A stretch of DNA of 44,003 bases. It comes from Thermoanaerobaculia bacterium (GTDB lineage: Bacteria > Acidobacteriota > Thermoanaerobaculia > Multivoradales > Multivoraceae). This document shows positions 35,030-44,003 of this stretch, piece by piece. Where the stretch lies: assembly GCA_022822365.1 (NCBI GenBank), contig JAJEBV010000034.1, forward strand, positions 1 through 44,003, read 5' to 3'. A model generated the notes under the pieces. That model did not search any database. It was not told the DNA's origin and worked only from the letters and a program-made list of their open reading frames with translations. Position numbers and translations under genes: made by a program. Position 1 is the first letter of the stretch. Each line of letters opens with the position of its first letter.

Positions 35030-35035
35030 AGCCTA
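35030..35035 (-). promoter_or_regulatory. -10-like TAGGCT before receptor 2
   Basis: TAGGCT then CCGCGGCC then ATG 35021, an 8-nt gap. It belongs to the same TAG(A/G)CT-n-CGCG pattern as at 21714 and 30661. It shares a short divergent region with the hydratase promoter at 35051. Confidence 0.45.
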
Positions 35036-35050
35036 TCCGGCCGATCCGGG

Positions 35051-35056
35051 TACGAT
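35051..35056 (+). promoter_or_regulatory. -10-like TACGAT before the hydratase gene
   Basis: TACGAT followed by CCCGGACC and GTG 35065, an 8-nt gap. The 11-mer TACGATCCCGG recurs at 43176-43186 before the CoA transferase gene. Confidence 0.5.
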
Positions 35057-35064
35057 CCCGGACC

Positions 35065-35814
35065 GTGTCCAACGTCCGGCTCGAATTCGATGGCGACGTG
35101 GCGCGGATCGTTCTGGTCCGGCGCTCGAAGGCAAACGCGCTCGATTCCGCGACCACGGCGGCGCTGCGCGAGACCGTCCGGGAGTCGGCCGCGGCGAGTC
35201 CACGTGTACTGGTCATCTCCGGCGACGGCGTCTTCTGCGGCGGCGCCGACATCCGTGAGATGGAGGATCTCGACGCGGTCGCCGCGGAGCACTTCATCCG
35301 CGGCCTGCACCGGACGTTCCTGGCGATCCGCGAGCACCCGGCGCCAGTCGTTGCCGAGGTCCGGGGAGCGGCCCTGGGCGCGGGCCTGGAACTCCTCGTC
35401 TCCTGCGACCTGTCGGTTGTCGCCGACGACGCGATCTTCGGGATGCCGGAACCCCACGTCGGTCTGCCGTCGGTCATCGAGGCGGCGCTGCTGCCTCACG
35501 CTGTGGGCCTCGTTCGCGCCCGGGAACTGCTGTTCCTGGGCGATCCGATCGAAGCCGCCGAAGCGGAGCGGATCGGGCTGGTCGGCGAGGTCGTTCCGGC
35601 CGCGGACCTGGAGGTCGCGGTGAACGCCAAGGTCGAGCGGCTGCTGCGGCTCAGCCCGGAGGCCCTCGCGGTGCAGAAGCGGCTGATCGGCCGCTGGCTC
35701 AACCTGCCCCTGGACCAGGCGGTGGAGGCGGGAGTCTCCGCGTTCCGGGCCGCCTATGGCACGGACGGACCCCGGAGGGAGATGGAGAGGTTCTGGTGCC
35801 GGCGTCGGGCCTGA
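35065..35814 (+). CDS. Enoyl-CoA hydratase/isomerase family protein
   Basis: A 249-residue crotonase-fold protein. It has RSKANALDSATTAALRETV, the oxyanion segment SGDGVFCGGADIREM, then E109 in GLELLVSCDL and E129 in FGMPEPHVGLPS. These two acids are 20 residues apart as in true hydratases (rat E144/E164), so water addition to an enoyl-CoA is plausible. GTG 35065 starts at the usual family N-terminus and follows a -10-like box by 8 nt; an ATG at 35020 would overlap the start of the divergent receptor gene. The stop lies one base from the stop of the convergent GST gene. Confidence 0.88.
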   Translation: MSNVRLEFDGDVARIVLVRRSKANALDSATTAALRETVRESAAASPRVLVISGDGVFCGGADIREMEDLDAVAAEHFIRGLHRTFLAIREHPAPVVAEVRGAALGAGLELLVSCDLSVVADDAIFGMPEPHVGLPSVIEAALLPHAVGLVRARELLFLGDPIEAAEAERIGLVGEVVPAADLEVAVNAKVERLLRLSPEALAVQKRLIGRWLNLPLDQAVEAGVSAFRAAYGTDGPRREMERFWCRRRA

Positions 35815-35815
35815 A

Positions 35816-36817
35816 TCAGGCGGCGAGCCACCGCAGGCAGCCGGCCGATTCCAGCACCGCGTCGATCTCGCCGCGCTCGGAGGACAGCTCGCTGTACTTG
35901 CCGCGCAGCGCCGCCAGCGACCGGGCGTGGTACTTCTGCGGTTTCTGGGTCCACTCGCCGCTGCCGAGGCCGACCGAGAACTCCTCCTGGCCGCCGGCGA
36001 TCGCCCCGGCGTTGGCGACGCTCCAGGGCAGGAAGATCGCGCCAACCTGCTGCTCGAGCAGGGGCGTCAGGGTCGGCGCCAAAGCCGCCCAGTCCTCGAA
36101 CTCGCCGTTCGCGGTGGGATCGACCAGGCGCTTCACCCAGGCGACGGTGCGGGGCGCCCGCTCCTCGAGCAACGAGTTGGGGGTGGGATCGGTCCAGGCC
36201 TGGTGCATCTGGAATCCGATGCCGAAGTCGCCGAACGCGGGCCGGTCGCCGAACAGATAGTCGCGGCCGTCGAGGTGAGTCTCGATCAGGTCGACGGCGT
36301 CGAGGAACGACTGCTCGATCTGGGGCGCGGTCTGCTCGTTCGAACCGACGAACCAGACCCGCGGCACCATCCGCTCCCGCACCTGGGCGGTCATCGCCTG
36401 GAGCGTCTCCTCGTCGGCGGCGGGGTTCATGCCCTGGGCGATGCGCCGGGCGCCGGACTCCTGGTCCGCGGGCCGGGCCCAGCGGTAGTGGAACATCCAC
36501 TTGTTGCCCCACTCGTCGCCGAACTCCTCGAGCAGCACGGAAACGAAGGCCGCCGTCGGGTCGGGCGGGTGGATCGAAGGCTCCGGGTATTCCGCCTCCA
36601 TCGCCTCGATGATCGGCGTCGAGTCCTGCATGCCGCGGTCGTCCGGTGTGACGACCAGGGGCACCAGGGGCAGCCTGGCGTAGCGCCGGAATTCGTCCTG
36701 GTTGGCGGGGCTCCGGTGGATCCACTCGTGGGGGATCTGCTTGTAGCGGAAGTAGGAGCGCACCTTGATGGAGTAGGGCGAGAGATCTCCGCCGAAGATT
36801 CGGTAGGGTCGGGCCAT
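35816..36817 (-). CDS. Glutathione S-transferase-like protein
   Basis: A 333-residue protein. Residues 1-85 form a thioredoxin-like GST N-domain (GGDLSPYSIKVRSYFRYKQIPHEW, PLVPLVVTPDDRGMQDSTPIIEAME) with the cis-Pro VP and the D-S-T glutathione-contact segment. The C-terminal helical domain is longer than usual, with YLFGDRPAFGDFGIGFQMHQAW. The active residue could be S13 or Y15 in SPYS. Family members conjugate or reduce with glutathione; the target is unknown. CCAGGAGG precedes the ATG. It is divergent from recQ (70-nt gap). Confidence 0.85.
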   Translation of the reverse strand: MARPYRIFGGDLSPYSIKVRSYFRYKQIPHEWIHRSPANQDEFRRYARLPLVPLVVTPDDRGMQDSTPIIEAMEAEYPEPSIHPPDPTAAFVSVLLEEFGDEWGNKWMFHYRWARPADQESGARRIAQGMNPAADEETLQAMTAQVRERMVPRVWFVGSNEQTAPQIEQSFLDAVDLIETHLDGRDYLFGDRPAFGDFGIGFQMHQAWTDPTPNSLLEERAPRTVAWVKRLVDPTANGEFEDWAALAPTLTPLLEQQVGAIFLPWSVANAGAIAGGQEEFSVGLGSGEWTQKPQKYHARSLAALRGKYSELSSERGEIDAVLESAGCLRWLAA

Positions 36818-36887
36818 TGGCAGAAGCCTCCTGGAGGGGAGTCGTTGTCAGACGAAGGAGGCTGATCCTAGGAGGATTCTGGACCTC

Positions 36888-38915
36888 GTGGCAACGGCTC
36901 TCGATCTGAAGCAGCGCCTGCGGAGCGCATTCGGCCACTCCGCCTTCCGTCCGCACCAGGAGGAAGTGTGCCGTCGCACGGCGGAGGGCGCCGACGGACT
37001 TGTCGTCATGCCGACGGGCGCCGGCAAGTCGCTCTGCTACCAGCTTCCGGGCCTGATGCGCGGCGGCCCGACCCTCGTCTTCTCGCCGCTCATCGCGCTG
37101 ATGGAAGACCAGACGGCGAAACTCCGCGAGCTGGGCCTGCGCGCCGAACGGATCCACTCGGGCCGTCCCCGGAGCGAATCCCGGCAGGCCTGCAGGCTCT
37201 ACCGCGACGGTGAGGTGGACTTCCTGTTCATCGCTCCCGAGCGCCTCGGCGTGCCCGGCTTCATCGAGTTCCTCGAGCGTTGCCGGCCCGCCCTGATCGC
37301 GGTCGACGAGGCGCACTGCATTTCGCAGTGGGGTCACGACTTCAGGCCCGACTACCGGCTCCTGGGGCGGCGCCTGCCGCGCCTGCGTCCAGCGCCGGTG
37401 CTCGCCCTGACCGCGACCGCGACGCCGCGCATCCAGGACGACATCGCCGCGCAACTCGACCTCGACGGTGACCAGCGCTACATCTACGGCTTCCGGCGCG
37501 AGAACCTGGCGGTCGAGGTGGTCCAGAAACGGCCCGGGGCACGCGCCGCGGTGGTCAGGGAAGTGCTGGGAGAGGAAGGCCGGCGGCCGGCGATCGTCTA
37601 CGCGCCGACGCGCAAGGAGACGGAGGCGCTCGCGGCGCGCCTGGACGAGGACTTCCCGACCGCGGCCTACCATGCCGGGCTGCAGACGGCCCAGCGGGAC
37701 GAGGTGCAGGGCGCGTTCCTCGGCGGCGAGATCGATGTCGTCGTCGCGACGACGGCATTCGGCATGGGGATCGACAAGCCGGACATTCGCACGGTTGTTC
37801 ACACCGCGCTGCCGGCGACCGTCGAGGGGTACTACCAGGAGATCGGCCGCGCCGGCCGCGACGGTGACGCCGCGCGGGCGCTGCTGCTGTACTCCTGGGC
37901 GGACCGCCGGACCCAGGAGTTCCTGCACAAGCTCTCCTACCCCGAAGTCGAGGTCGTCTCGGGCCTTTTCGGGGCGCTCGGCGACGAGCCTCGCGAGCAG
38001 GTCGACCTGCGGCGCCGGCTCGGACTCGCGGAAGAGACGTTCGAGGCGGCGCTCGACCAGTTGCGCATCCACGGCGGCGCCGTCGTCGGCGGCGGCTACC
38101 GCGTGCGCCGGGGCGACGACGCGTGGATCCGGTCATACCGCGTCCAGCGGCAGCTCCGGCTGGACCAGATCGACGAGATGACCCGCTTCGCCGACCATCG
38201 GGGTTGCCGGATGCTGCGCCTGGTGCGCCACTTCGGCGACCGCGCGGACAGCGGCGACCGCTGCGGCGTCTGCGACGTCTGCTCGCCCGAAGCGTGTCTC
38301 GTGCGGCGCTTCCGGACGCCCCTGGCCGAGGAGGTCCAGGCGATGCAGACCGTGGTGTCGATGCTCCGGCGACGCGACGGCTTGGGCACGGGCAGGCTGT
38401 TCAAGGAGTTCCACGCCGTTCATGGTTCCTACGATCGCGGCGCGTTCGAGGATCTGCTCGGCGCGTTGGGCCAGGCGGGCGTGGCCTTCGTGGAGGACGA
38501 CTCTTTCCAGAAGGCGGGCGAGACGATCCACTACCAGCGCGCCGGGCTGACCCCGAGCGGCCGCCGTCGGGGCGTGGACCTCGCGGAGCAGGTCCTGCTG
38601 CCCGACGATCCGCCCGACGAGCCGCGGGCGGGTCGCCGGCGCCGGTCCGCGGCGCCGATCGACATCTCCGAGGCCGACGCGGATCCGGCACTCGTTGAGG
38701 AGCTCCGGGAGTGGCGGGGGAAGGTCGCGCGCGAGAAGCGGCTGCCGGCGTACACGGTGCTGCACAACCGGACGATCGTCGCCGTCGCGGCGGCGAAGCC
38801 GGGCGATCGCGACCAACTGCTCAGGGTGCCCGGCATCGGCCCGACGACGGTGAAGCGCTACGGCAGCGCCCTCCTGCGGATCGTGGCGGCGGCGGGGAAG
38901 GCGGATCCGAAGTGA
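36888..38915 (+). CDS. recQ: RecQ-family ATP-dependent DNA helicase
   Basis: A 675-residue RecQ. Motif 0 is FRPHQEEV, Walker A MPTGAGKS at 41-48, DEAH at 140-143 in AVDEAHCISQWGHDFRPDY, then LTATATPRIQ, AFGMGIDKPDIRTVVH and QEIGRAGRDG. A zinc-binding cluster C-x-C-C-type (GCRMLRLVRHFGD, RCGVCDVC), a winged-helix region and a C-terminal HRDC domain (about 600-672, VPGIGPTTVKRYG) complete the set. It unwinds 3'-5' in recombination and repair. GTG 36888 is the likely start. The potential SD GGAGG lies rather far upstream (about 13 nt). Confidence 0.95.
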   Translation: MATALDLKQRLRSAFGHSAFRPHQEEVCRRTAEGADGLVVMPTGAGKSLCYQLPGLMRGGPTLVFSPLIALMEDQTAKLRELGLRAERIHSGRPRSESRQACRLYRDGEVDFLFIAPERLGVPGFIEFLERCRPALIAVDEAHCISQWGHDFRPDYRLLGRRLPRLRPAPVLALTATATPRIQDDIAAQLDLDGDQRYIYGFRRENLAVEVVQKRPGARAAVVREVLGEEGRRPAIVYAPTRKETEALAARLDEDFPTAAYHAGLQTAQRDEVQGAFLGGEIDVVVATTAFGMGIDKPDIRTVVHTALPATVEGYYQEIGRAGRDGDAARALLLYSWADRRTQEFLHKLSYPEVEVVSGLFGALGDEPREQVDLRRRLGLAEETFEAALDQLRIHGGAVVGGGYRVRRGDDAWIRSYRVQRQLRLDQIDEMTRFADHRGCRMLRLVRHFGDRADSGDRCGVCDVCSPEACLVRRFRTPLAEEVQAMQTVVSMLRRRDGLGTGRLFKEFHAVHGSYDRGAFEDLLGALGQAGVAFVEDDSFQKAGETIHYQRAGLTPSGRRRGVDLAEQVLLPDDPPDEPRAGRRRRSAAPIDISEADADPALVEELREWRGKVAREKRLPAYTVLHNRTIVAVAAAKPGDRDQLLRVPGIGPTTVKRYGSALLRIVAAAGKADPK

Positions 38916-38921
38916 CACAAT
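38916..38921 (+). promoter_or_regulatory. -10-like TG-n-CACAAT before the POT transporter gene
   Basis: CACAAT with an upstream TG (extended -10 style) and downstream CCCG, 7 nt before ATG 38929. It begins directly after the recQ stop (TGA 38913-38915). Confidence 0.4.
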
Positions 38922-38928
38922 CCCGCTC

Positions 38929-40407
<1,479 letters not shown>

Positions 40408-40444
40408 GGAGCGGGACGGGCTCGCCGCTTCGCGGCATCGCGCT

Positions 40445-40470
40445 GGTGCCGGCCAGAAGGCCGGCGCACC
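40445..40470. terminator. Bidirectional hairpin between POT and ligase genes
   Basis: GCCGGCC (40448-40454), loop AGAA, GGCCGGC (40459-40465) form a perfect 7-bp GC stem, with flanking GGTG and CACC extending it. It lies in the 84-nt convergent gap 40408-40491. No T-tract follows on either strand, so termination efficiency is uncertain. GGTGCGCCGGC is shared (inverted) with 26912-26922. Confidence 0.5.
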
Positions 40471-40491
40471 GACAGCCGGACGGCGGCGTGA

Positions 40492-42081
40492 TCAGTTGAT
40501 GCCGCGTTCCTTGCCTTCCCAGTAGGGGGCGCGCAGCTCGCGCTTCAGCACCTTCATCGCGCCGGAGAGCGGCAGGGGTTCGGCCCGGAACTCGACGGAC
40601 TTCGGCACCTTGTAGCCGGCGATCGACTCGCGGGCGTGGCTGATGATCGAGGCTTCGGTGCCCTCGTCGACCTCGGCGCCTTCCTTGGGCACGACGATCG
40701 CGTGGACCTGCTCGCCCCAGACCTCGTGGGGGATGCCGATCACGGCCACCTGGCCGACCACCGGGTGAGTGGAGATCGCGCTCTCGACTTCGGCGGAGTA
40801 GACGTTCTCGCCGCCCGAGACGATCATGTCCTTGACCCGGTCTACCAGGAAGAGGTAGCCCTCCTCGTCCAGGTAGCCGGCGTCGCCGGTGTGGTACCAG
40901 CCGCCCTGGAACGCTTCCGCGGTGGCCTCGGGCTTGTTCCAGTACTCGGTCATGTAGTTGCCGCCCTTGGCGCAGACCTCTCCGACCTCGCCCGAGGGCA
41001 GGATGTTGCCGTCCTCGTCCTGGATCGACAGCACGACGCCGGGCACCGCACGCCCGACCGAACGCAGGCGGTCGCCGCCGATCTTGTGGTCCTCGGCGTC
41101 CAGCACGGTGAGCAGTGAGGAACTCTCCGTCATGCCGTAGCCCTGGCCGATCTCCATCTCCGGGAACAGGGTGAGCAGGCGGTCGAGCAGTGCCGCCGGC
41201 ATCGGCGAGGCGCCGTAGCCCAGGTTGCGCAGCGAGGCGAGCTTCTCCGGCGAGAAGTCCGGGTGGCTCATCATCATGTGGATCATGGTCGGCACCATCG
41301 TGGTGGTCGTCACCTGGTACTTCTCGATCAGCGCGATGGCCGCGCCGGGGTCGAACATCGGCATGAGGACGAACTTGCCGCCGAAGGTCTGGGTCGCGAT
41401 GACGCCGACCATGGAGGCGGCGTGGAAGATCGGCGTCTGCAGCAGCGCAACGCCGTCGGAGAGCTGCGGGAAGCGCATGACCCCGTGGTAGGTGTTCAGG
41501 ATCTCGGCGCGCTGGTTGCAGAGAACGCCTTTCGGCAGCCCGGTGGTGCCGCCGGTGTACATCAGGACGACCGGGTCGGTCTCCTCCGGTTCGTCCGGGA
41601 GCACGGGGTCGCTGCCGGCGATCAGGTCCTCGTAGCGGACATCGTAGGGGGCGTTCGTGTTGTCGTCGGGACCGCCGATCAGCACCGTGCGCCGGATCGT
41701 GCAGTCGTCGCCGGCGAGTTCCATCGCCTGGGCGAACAGCGGCGCGAACGTCTTGTCGACGAAGGCGACCTCGGTGCCCGAGTCGCGCACGATGTAGTCG
41801 AGTTCCTTGCCGGCCAGGCGCAGGTTGAGCGGATTGATCACGCCGGCGCCGAGGTAGGCGGCGTGGTACAGCTCGACGTACTCGTGGGACGTGAGCGCCA
41901 TTACGGCGAAGCGGTCGGCGCGGCCGACTCCCAGTTCCTCGCTCAGGGCCGAGCACAGCCGCAACGTGCGGTCGGCGTGTTCGCCGAACGTGGCGCTGTA
42001 GGCGCCGTCGACGATGGACTCCTTGTCCGCCAGGTAGTCCATGGCGGGTACGAAGAGCCGGTGGAAGATCAGTTCCTTCAT
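40492..42081 (-). CDS. Acyl-CoA synthetase (AMP-forming ligase)
   Basis: A 529-residue adenylate-forming enzyme that activates a carboxylic acid to its CoA thioester through an acyl-AMP. Motifs are YTGGTTGLPKG (175-185), QTPIFHAASM, YGMTES (315-320), YHTGDAGYLDEEGYLFLVDR with TGD at 398-400, GGENVYSAEVE, and SGAMKVLKRELR with the catalytic K510. It resembles fatty-acyl or steroid-side-chain ligases (FadD3/FadD17-like), but the substrate is unclear. It follows the F420-type oxidoreductase gene by 16 nt on the same strand, so they are likely co-transcribed. AAGGAG lies about 13 nt before the ATG. Confidence 0.92.
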   Translation of the reverse strand: MKELIFHRLFVPAMDYLADKESIVDGAYSATFGEHADRTLRLCSALSEELGVGRADRFAVMALTSHEYVELYHAAYLGAGVINPLNLRLAGKELDYIVRDSGTEVAFVDKTFAPLFAQAMELAGDDCTIRRTVLIGGPDDNTNAPYDVRYEDLIAGSDPVLPDEPEETDPVVLMYTGGTTGLPKGVLCNQRAEILNTYHGVMRFPQLSDGVALLQTPIFHAASMVGVIATQTFGGKFVLMPMFDPGAAIALIEKYQVTTTTMVPTMIHMMMSHPDFSPEKLASLRNLGYGASPMPAALLDRLLTLFPEMEIGQGYGMTESSSLLTVLDAEDHKIGGDRLRSVGRAVPGVVLSIQDEDGNILPSGEVGEVCAKGGNYMTEYWNKPEATAEAFQGGWYHTGDAGYLDEEGYLFLVDRVKDMIVSGGENVYSAEVESAISTHPVVGQVAVIGIPHEVWGEQVHAIVVPKEGAEVDEGTEASIISHARESIAGYKVPKSVEFRAEPLPLSGAMKVLKRELRAPYWEGKERGIN

Positions 42082-42097
42082 CTTCAGGGGAACTCCT

Positions 42098-43105
42098 TCA
42101 GTTGGCGGACAGGGAGGCGATGACGTCGCGCTGCGTCGCCTCGTCGAGAAAGCGGAGGTTGGGGCTCATGCGGTCGACGACCTCGCCGTAACGGTCGAGG
42201 ACGCCACGTGCCAGGTCGCCCGGCTCGCCGACCACGGCGAAGGCGTCGAGCATCTCGTCTGTGATGAGCGTGCCCATCTCGTCCCACTGGCCCTGCTTCG
42301 ACATCCGGTTCAGTTCGAGCTGCAGGTCGCCCCAGCCCTCCGACTCGAGCACCGGCCGATAGGCGGGCGTCGAGCCGTAGAAGGAGATCTGCTTCTTGAC
42401 CGCCTGCTTGGTCGCCTCGAAGGTCTTCTCGTCCTGGCCGGAGACGATGAAGCCGGGGTACGCGATCTCGAACGTGGAGCGGTCGCGGCCGGCCGTTGCG
42501 AGACCGCGCTCGATGGCCGGCAGGGTGGTGTCGCGCATGTAGGACTGCGTCGTGAACGGATGGACGATCAGGCCGTCCGCCACCTCGCCGGCGACCTCGG
42601 TCATCAACGGCCCGACCGCGGCCAGGAAGACCTTCGGAGCGCCGTGCTCGGTGTCGGTCGGCGTAAACATCGGCGTCATCAGGGTGTGGGAGTAGAACTC
42701 CCCCTGGAAACGCAGCCGCTCGCCCTCGTACCAGTTCGACCAGATCGCCCGCATCGCCAGGATGAACTCCCGCATGCGCCGGGCCGGGTGTGACCAGGGC
42801 ATGCTGAAGCGCTTCGTGATGTGCGGCCGGATCTGTGAGCCCAGGCCGAGGATGAGACGACCCTGCGAGTAGGCGTTCAGGTCGTGGCCGACGTTCGCCA
42901 GGTTCATCGGAGTGCGGGCGAAGGCCACCGCGATCGAGGTCATCAGGTCGATCCGCTCGCTGTGCTCCGCGGCGAGGAGCAACGGGAAGAACGGATCGTG
43001 CGCCGTTTCGGCGGTCATCGCGGCCGCGAAGCCGGCATCTTCCAGTTCCCGAATGCGGGTCGGAACCTCGTGCAGATCGGTGGGCAGTCCGCCGTCAACC
43101 TTCAT
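42098..43105 (-). CDS. LLM-class F420-dependent oxidoreductase (TIGR03617-like)
   Basis: A 335-residue TIM-barrel oxidoreductase. MKVDGGLPTDL at the start, GFAAAMTAETAHDPFFPLLLAAEHSERIDLMTSIAVAFARTPMNLA and YSQGRLILGLGSQIRPHITKRFSMPW match the LLM subfamily usually annotated as F420-dependent. If right, the organism makes coenzyme F420; flavin use instead cannot be excluded. AGGAG precedes ATG 43105. A TATACT on the same strand (43151-43156) gives a leader of about 40 nt. It precedes the acyl-CoA ligase and diverges from a CoA transferase, suggesting a shared catabolic route for a carboxylic acid. Confidence 0.87.
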   Translation of the reverse strand: MKVDGGLPTDLHEVPTRIRELEDAGFAAAMTAETAHDPFFPLLLAAEHSERIDLMTSIAVAFARTPMNLANVGHDLNAYSQGRLILGLGSQIRPHITKRFSMPWSHPARRMREFILAMRAIWSNWYEGERLRFQGEFYSHTLMTPMFTPTDTEHGAPKVFLAAVGPLMTEVAGEVADGLIVHPFTTQSYMRDTTLPAIERGLATAGRDRSTFEIAYPGFIVSGQDEKTFEATKQAVKKQISFYGSTPAYRPVLESEGWGDLQLELNRMSKQGQWDEMGTLITDEMLDAFAVVGEPGDLARGVLDRYGEVVDRMSPNLRFLDEATQRDVIASLSAN

Positions 43106-43150
43106 GTCGTTCTCCTGGACTGGTGCGCCTGTTTCCGAGGGTGGCGCGCG

Positions 43151-43156
43151 AGTATA
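43151..43156 (-). promoter_or_regulatory. -10-like TATACT for the oxidoreductase-ligase pair
   Basis: TATACT on the minus strand, 45 nt before ATG 43105, which has its own AGGAG. This would be a conventional leadered promoter, unlike the leaderless ones elsewhere in the window. No clear -35. Confidence 0.35.
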
Positions 43157-43175
43157 GAGGAGCGGACGGGCTTGC

Positions 43176-43181
43176 TACGAT
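43176..43181 (+). promoter_or_regulatory. -10-like TACGAT for the CoA transferase gene
   Basis: TACGATCCCGG, an 11-mer shared with the hydratase promoter at 35051. Here it lies 49 nt before the ATG, which has GGGAG at normal spacing, so the transcript would carry a leader. Confidence 0.35.
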
Positions 43182-43230
43182 CCCGGCGCTCTCGCCTGAG
43201 AAGGCCGTGTTTCCACCCTAGGGAGTTCCC

Positions 43231-44003
43231 ATGCACCAGGTGCTCGCCGGCGTTCGCGTCCTGGACTTCGGCCGCTACATCGCCGGACCGTTCTGCGCCG
43301 CTCTGCTCGGCGATCTCGGTGCCGAAGTGATCCGCGTCGAGAAGGTCCGCGGCAGCGAGGACCGGTTCATCGCCCCGGTGGCCCCGAGCGGCGAGGGCGG
43401 GATGTTCCTGCAGATGAACCGGAACAAGCGCTCGCTGACGCTGAACCCGATGAAGCCGGCCGGCCGCGAGATCGTGAAACGCCTGGTGGCGACCGCCGAC
43501 GTCGTCGTGGCGAACCTGCCGCCGAGGACTCTGAAGGCGATGGGTCTCGACCTGGACAGCCTGCGGCAGGTGAAGGAGGACATCATCCTGACCACGGTGT
43601 CGGCCTATGGCCGCGGCGGCCGGTACAGCGACCGGGTCGGCTTCGACGGCATCGGTCAGGTCATGTCCGGCATCGCCTACATGACCGGCGACGCGGACAA
43701 ACCGCGGCGAGCGGCCGCGCCCTTCGTCGACTTCGGGACGGCGCTTTCCTGCGCCTACGGCACGTTGGCCGCCCTGATGGCCCGCCAGCAGACCGGCAAG
43801 GGGCAGATGGTCGAGGGCGCGCTTCTCAGGACCGCCCTGATGATGGGCAACGCGAACCTGATCGAACAGGCGGTGATCGAACGGGACCGCCAGCCGACCG
43901 GAAACCGCTCGCAGACCTCCGGCCCAGGGGACATCTTCCGTACGGCCGACGGCTGGGTGCTGTGCTCGGTGATCGGCGAGCCGCTGTTCAGGCGGTGGGT
44001 CGA
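43231..44003 (+). CDS. Family III (CaiB/BaiF) CoA transferase, 3' end missing
   Basis: The first 257 residues of a class III CoA transferase; the frame is open at the window end (normal length about 390-400). VRVLDFGRYIAGPFCAALLGDLGAEVIRVEK is the conserved N-terminus, and D167 in PFVDFGTALSCAYGTLAALMARQQTGKGQ is at the catalytic Asp position that carries the acyl anhydride. These enzymes move CoA between carboxylic acids, or act as racemases in related branches (alpha-methylacyl-CoA). ATG 43231 has GGGAG upstream. It diverges from the oxidoreductase-ligase pair across 125 nt and probably belongs to the same acyl-CoA pathway. Confidence 0.92.
   Translation, partial: MHQVLAGVRVLDFGRYIAGPFCAALLGDLGAEVIRVEKVRGSEDRFIAPVAPSGEGGMFLQMNRNKRSLTLNPMKPAGREIVKRLVATADVVVANLPPRTLKAMGLDLDSLRQVKEDIILTTVSAYGRGGRYSDRVGFDGIGQVMSGIAYMTGDADKPRRAAAPFVDFGTALSCAYGTLAALMARQQTGKGQMVEGALLRTALMMGNANLIEQAVIERDRQPTGNRSQTSGPGDIFRTADGWVLCSVIGEPLFRRWV

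Overview
The window is a GC-rich (by eye, not computed), densely packed bacterial chromosome segment. No tRNA, rRNA or CRISPR array was found. The organism looks Gram-negative: two large TonB-dependent receptors, a DUF5916 outer-membrane-type protein and a lipoprotein with a clear lipobox. The mix of VPS10/BNR-repeat protein, DUF5916, DUF1080, luciferase-like oxidoreductases and many acyl-CoA genes resembles uncultured Acidobacteriota. That assignment is an inference from gene content; no phylogenetic marker was compared.

Layout. 1-135: possible end of an IS110-like element. 188-751: gamma-glutamylcyclotransferase-like gene, then a 173-bp element with 29-bp inverted arms. 964-6249: an AGPS-like flavoenzyme, divergent from an acyl-CoA carboxylase beta, DUF1080 protein and luciferase-like oxidoreductase run. 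6246-9065: clpS-clpA on the minus strand. 9196-13382: a defence island with an McrB-like AAA+ protein, a DUF2357/PD-(D/E)XK nuclease and a hicBA toxin-antitoxin pair. 13398-21705: a minus-strand run of VPS10/BNR protein, DUF5916 protein, gamma-glutamyltranspeptidase-like enzyme and FemAB-like acyltransferase. 21764-24275: a tandem-domain RNase HI convergent with prfC. 24376-26699: an acyl-CoA dehydrogenase pair, followed by a second 165-bp inverted-repeat element. 27017-35021: a minus-strand locus of TonB receptor, CHAT-domain protein, Cys-rich lipoprotein and a paralogous TonB receptor. 35065-40407: enoyl-CoA hydratase, GST, recQ and a POT transporter. 40492-44003: acyl-CoA ligase and F420-type oxidoreductase, divergent from a CoA transferase cut by the window end.

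Two systems stand out. The first is the 27-35 kb locus. It pairs two closely similar receptors, each with a His/Asp/Glu-rich N-terminus, with a secreted CHAT protein that has lost both catalytic positions and with a lipoprotein carrying nine Cys besides the lipidated one. Metal-related surface uptake is plausible but unproven. The second is the McrB/DUF2357-nuclease/HicBA defence island. A third, genome-scale signal is that nine genes have a -10-like hexamer 7-10 nt before the start codon, which suggests leaderless transcripts.
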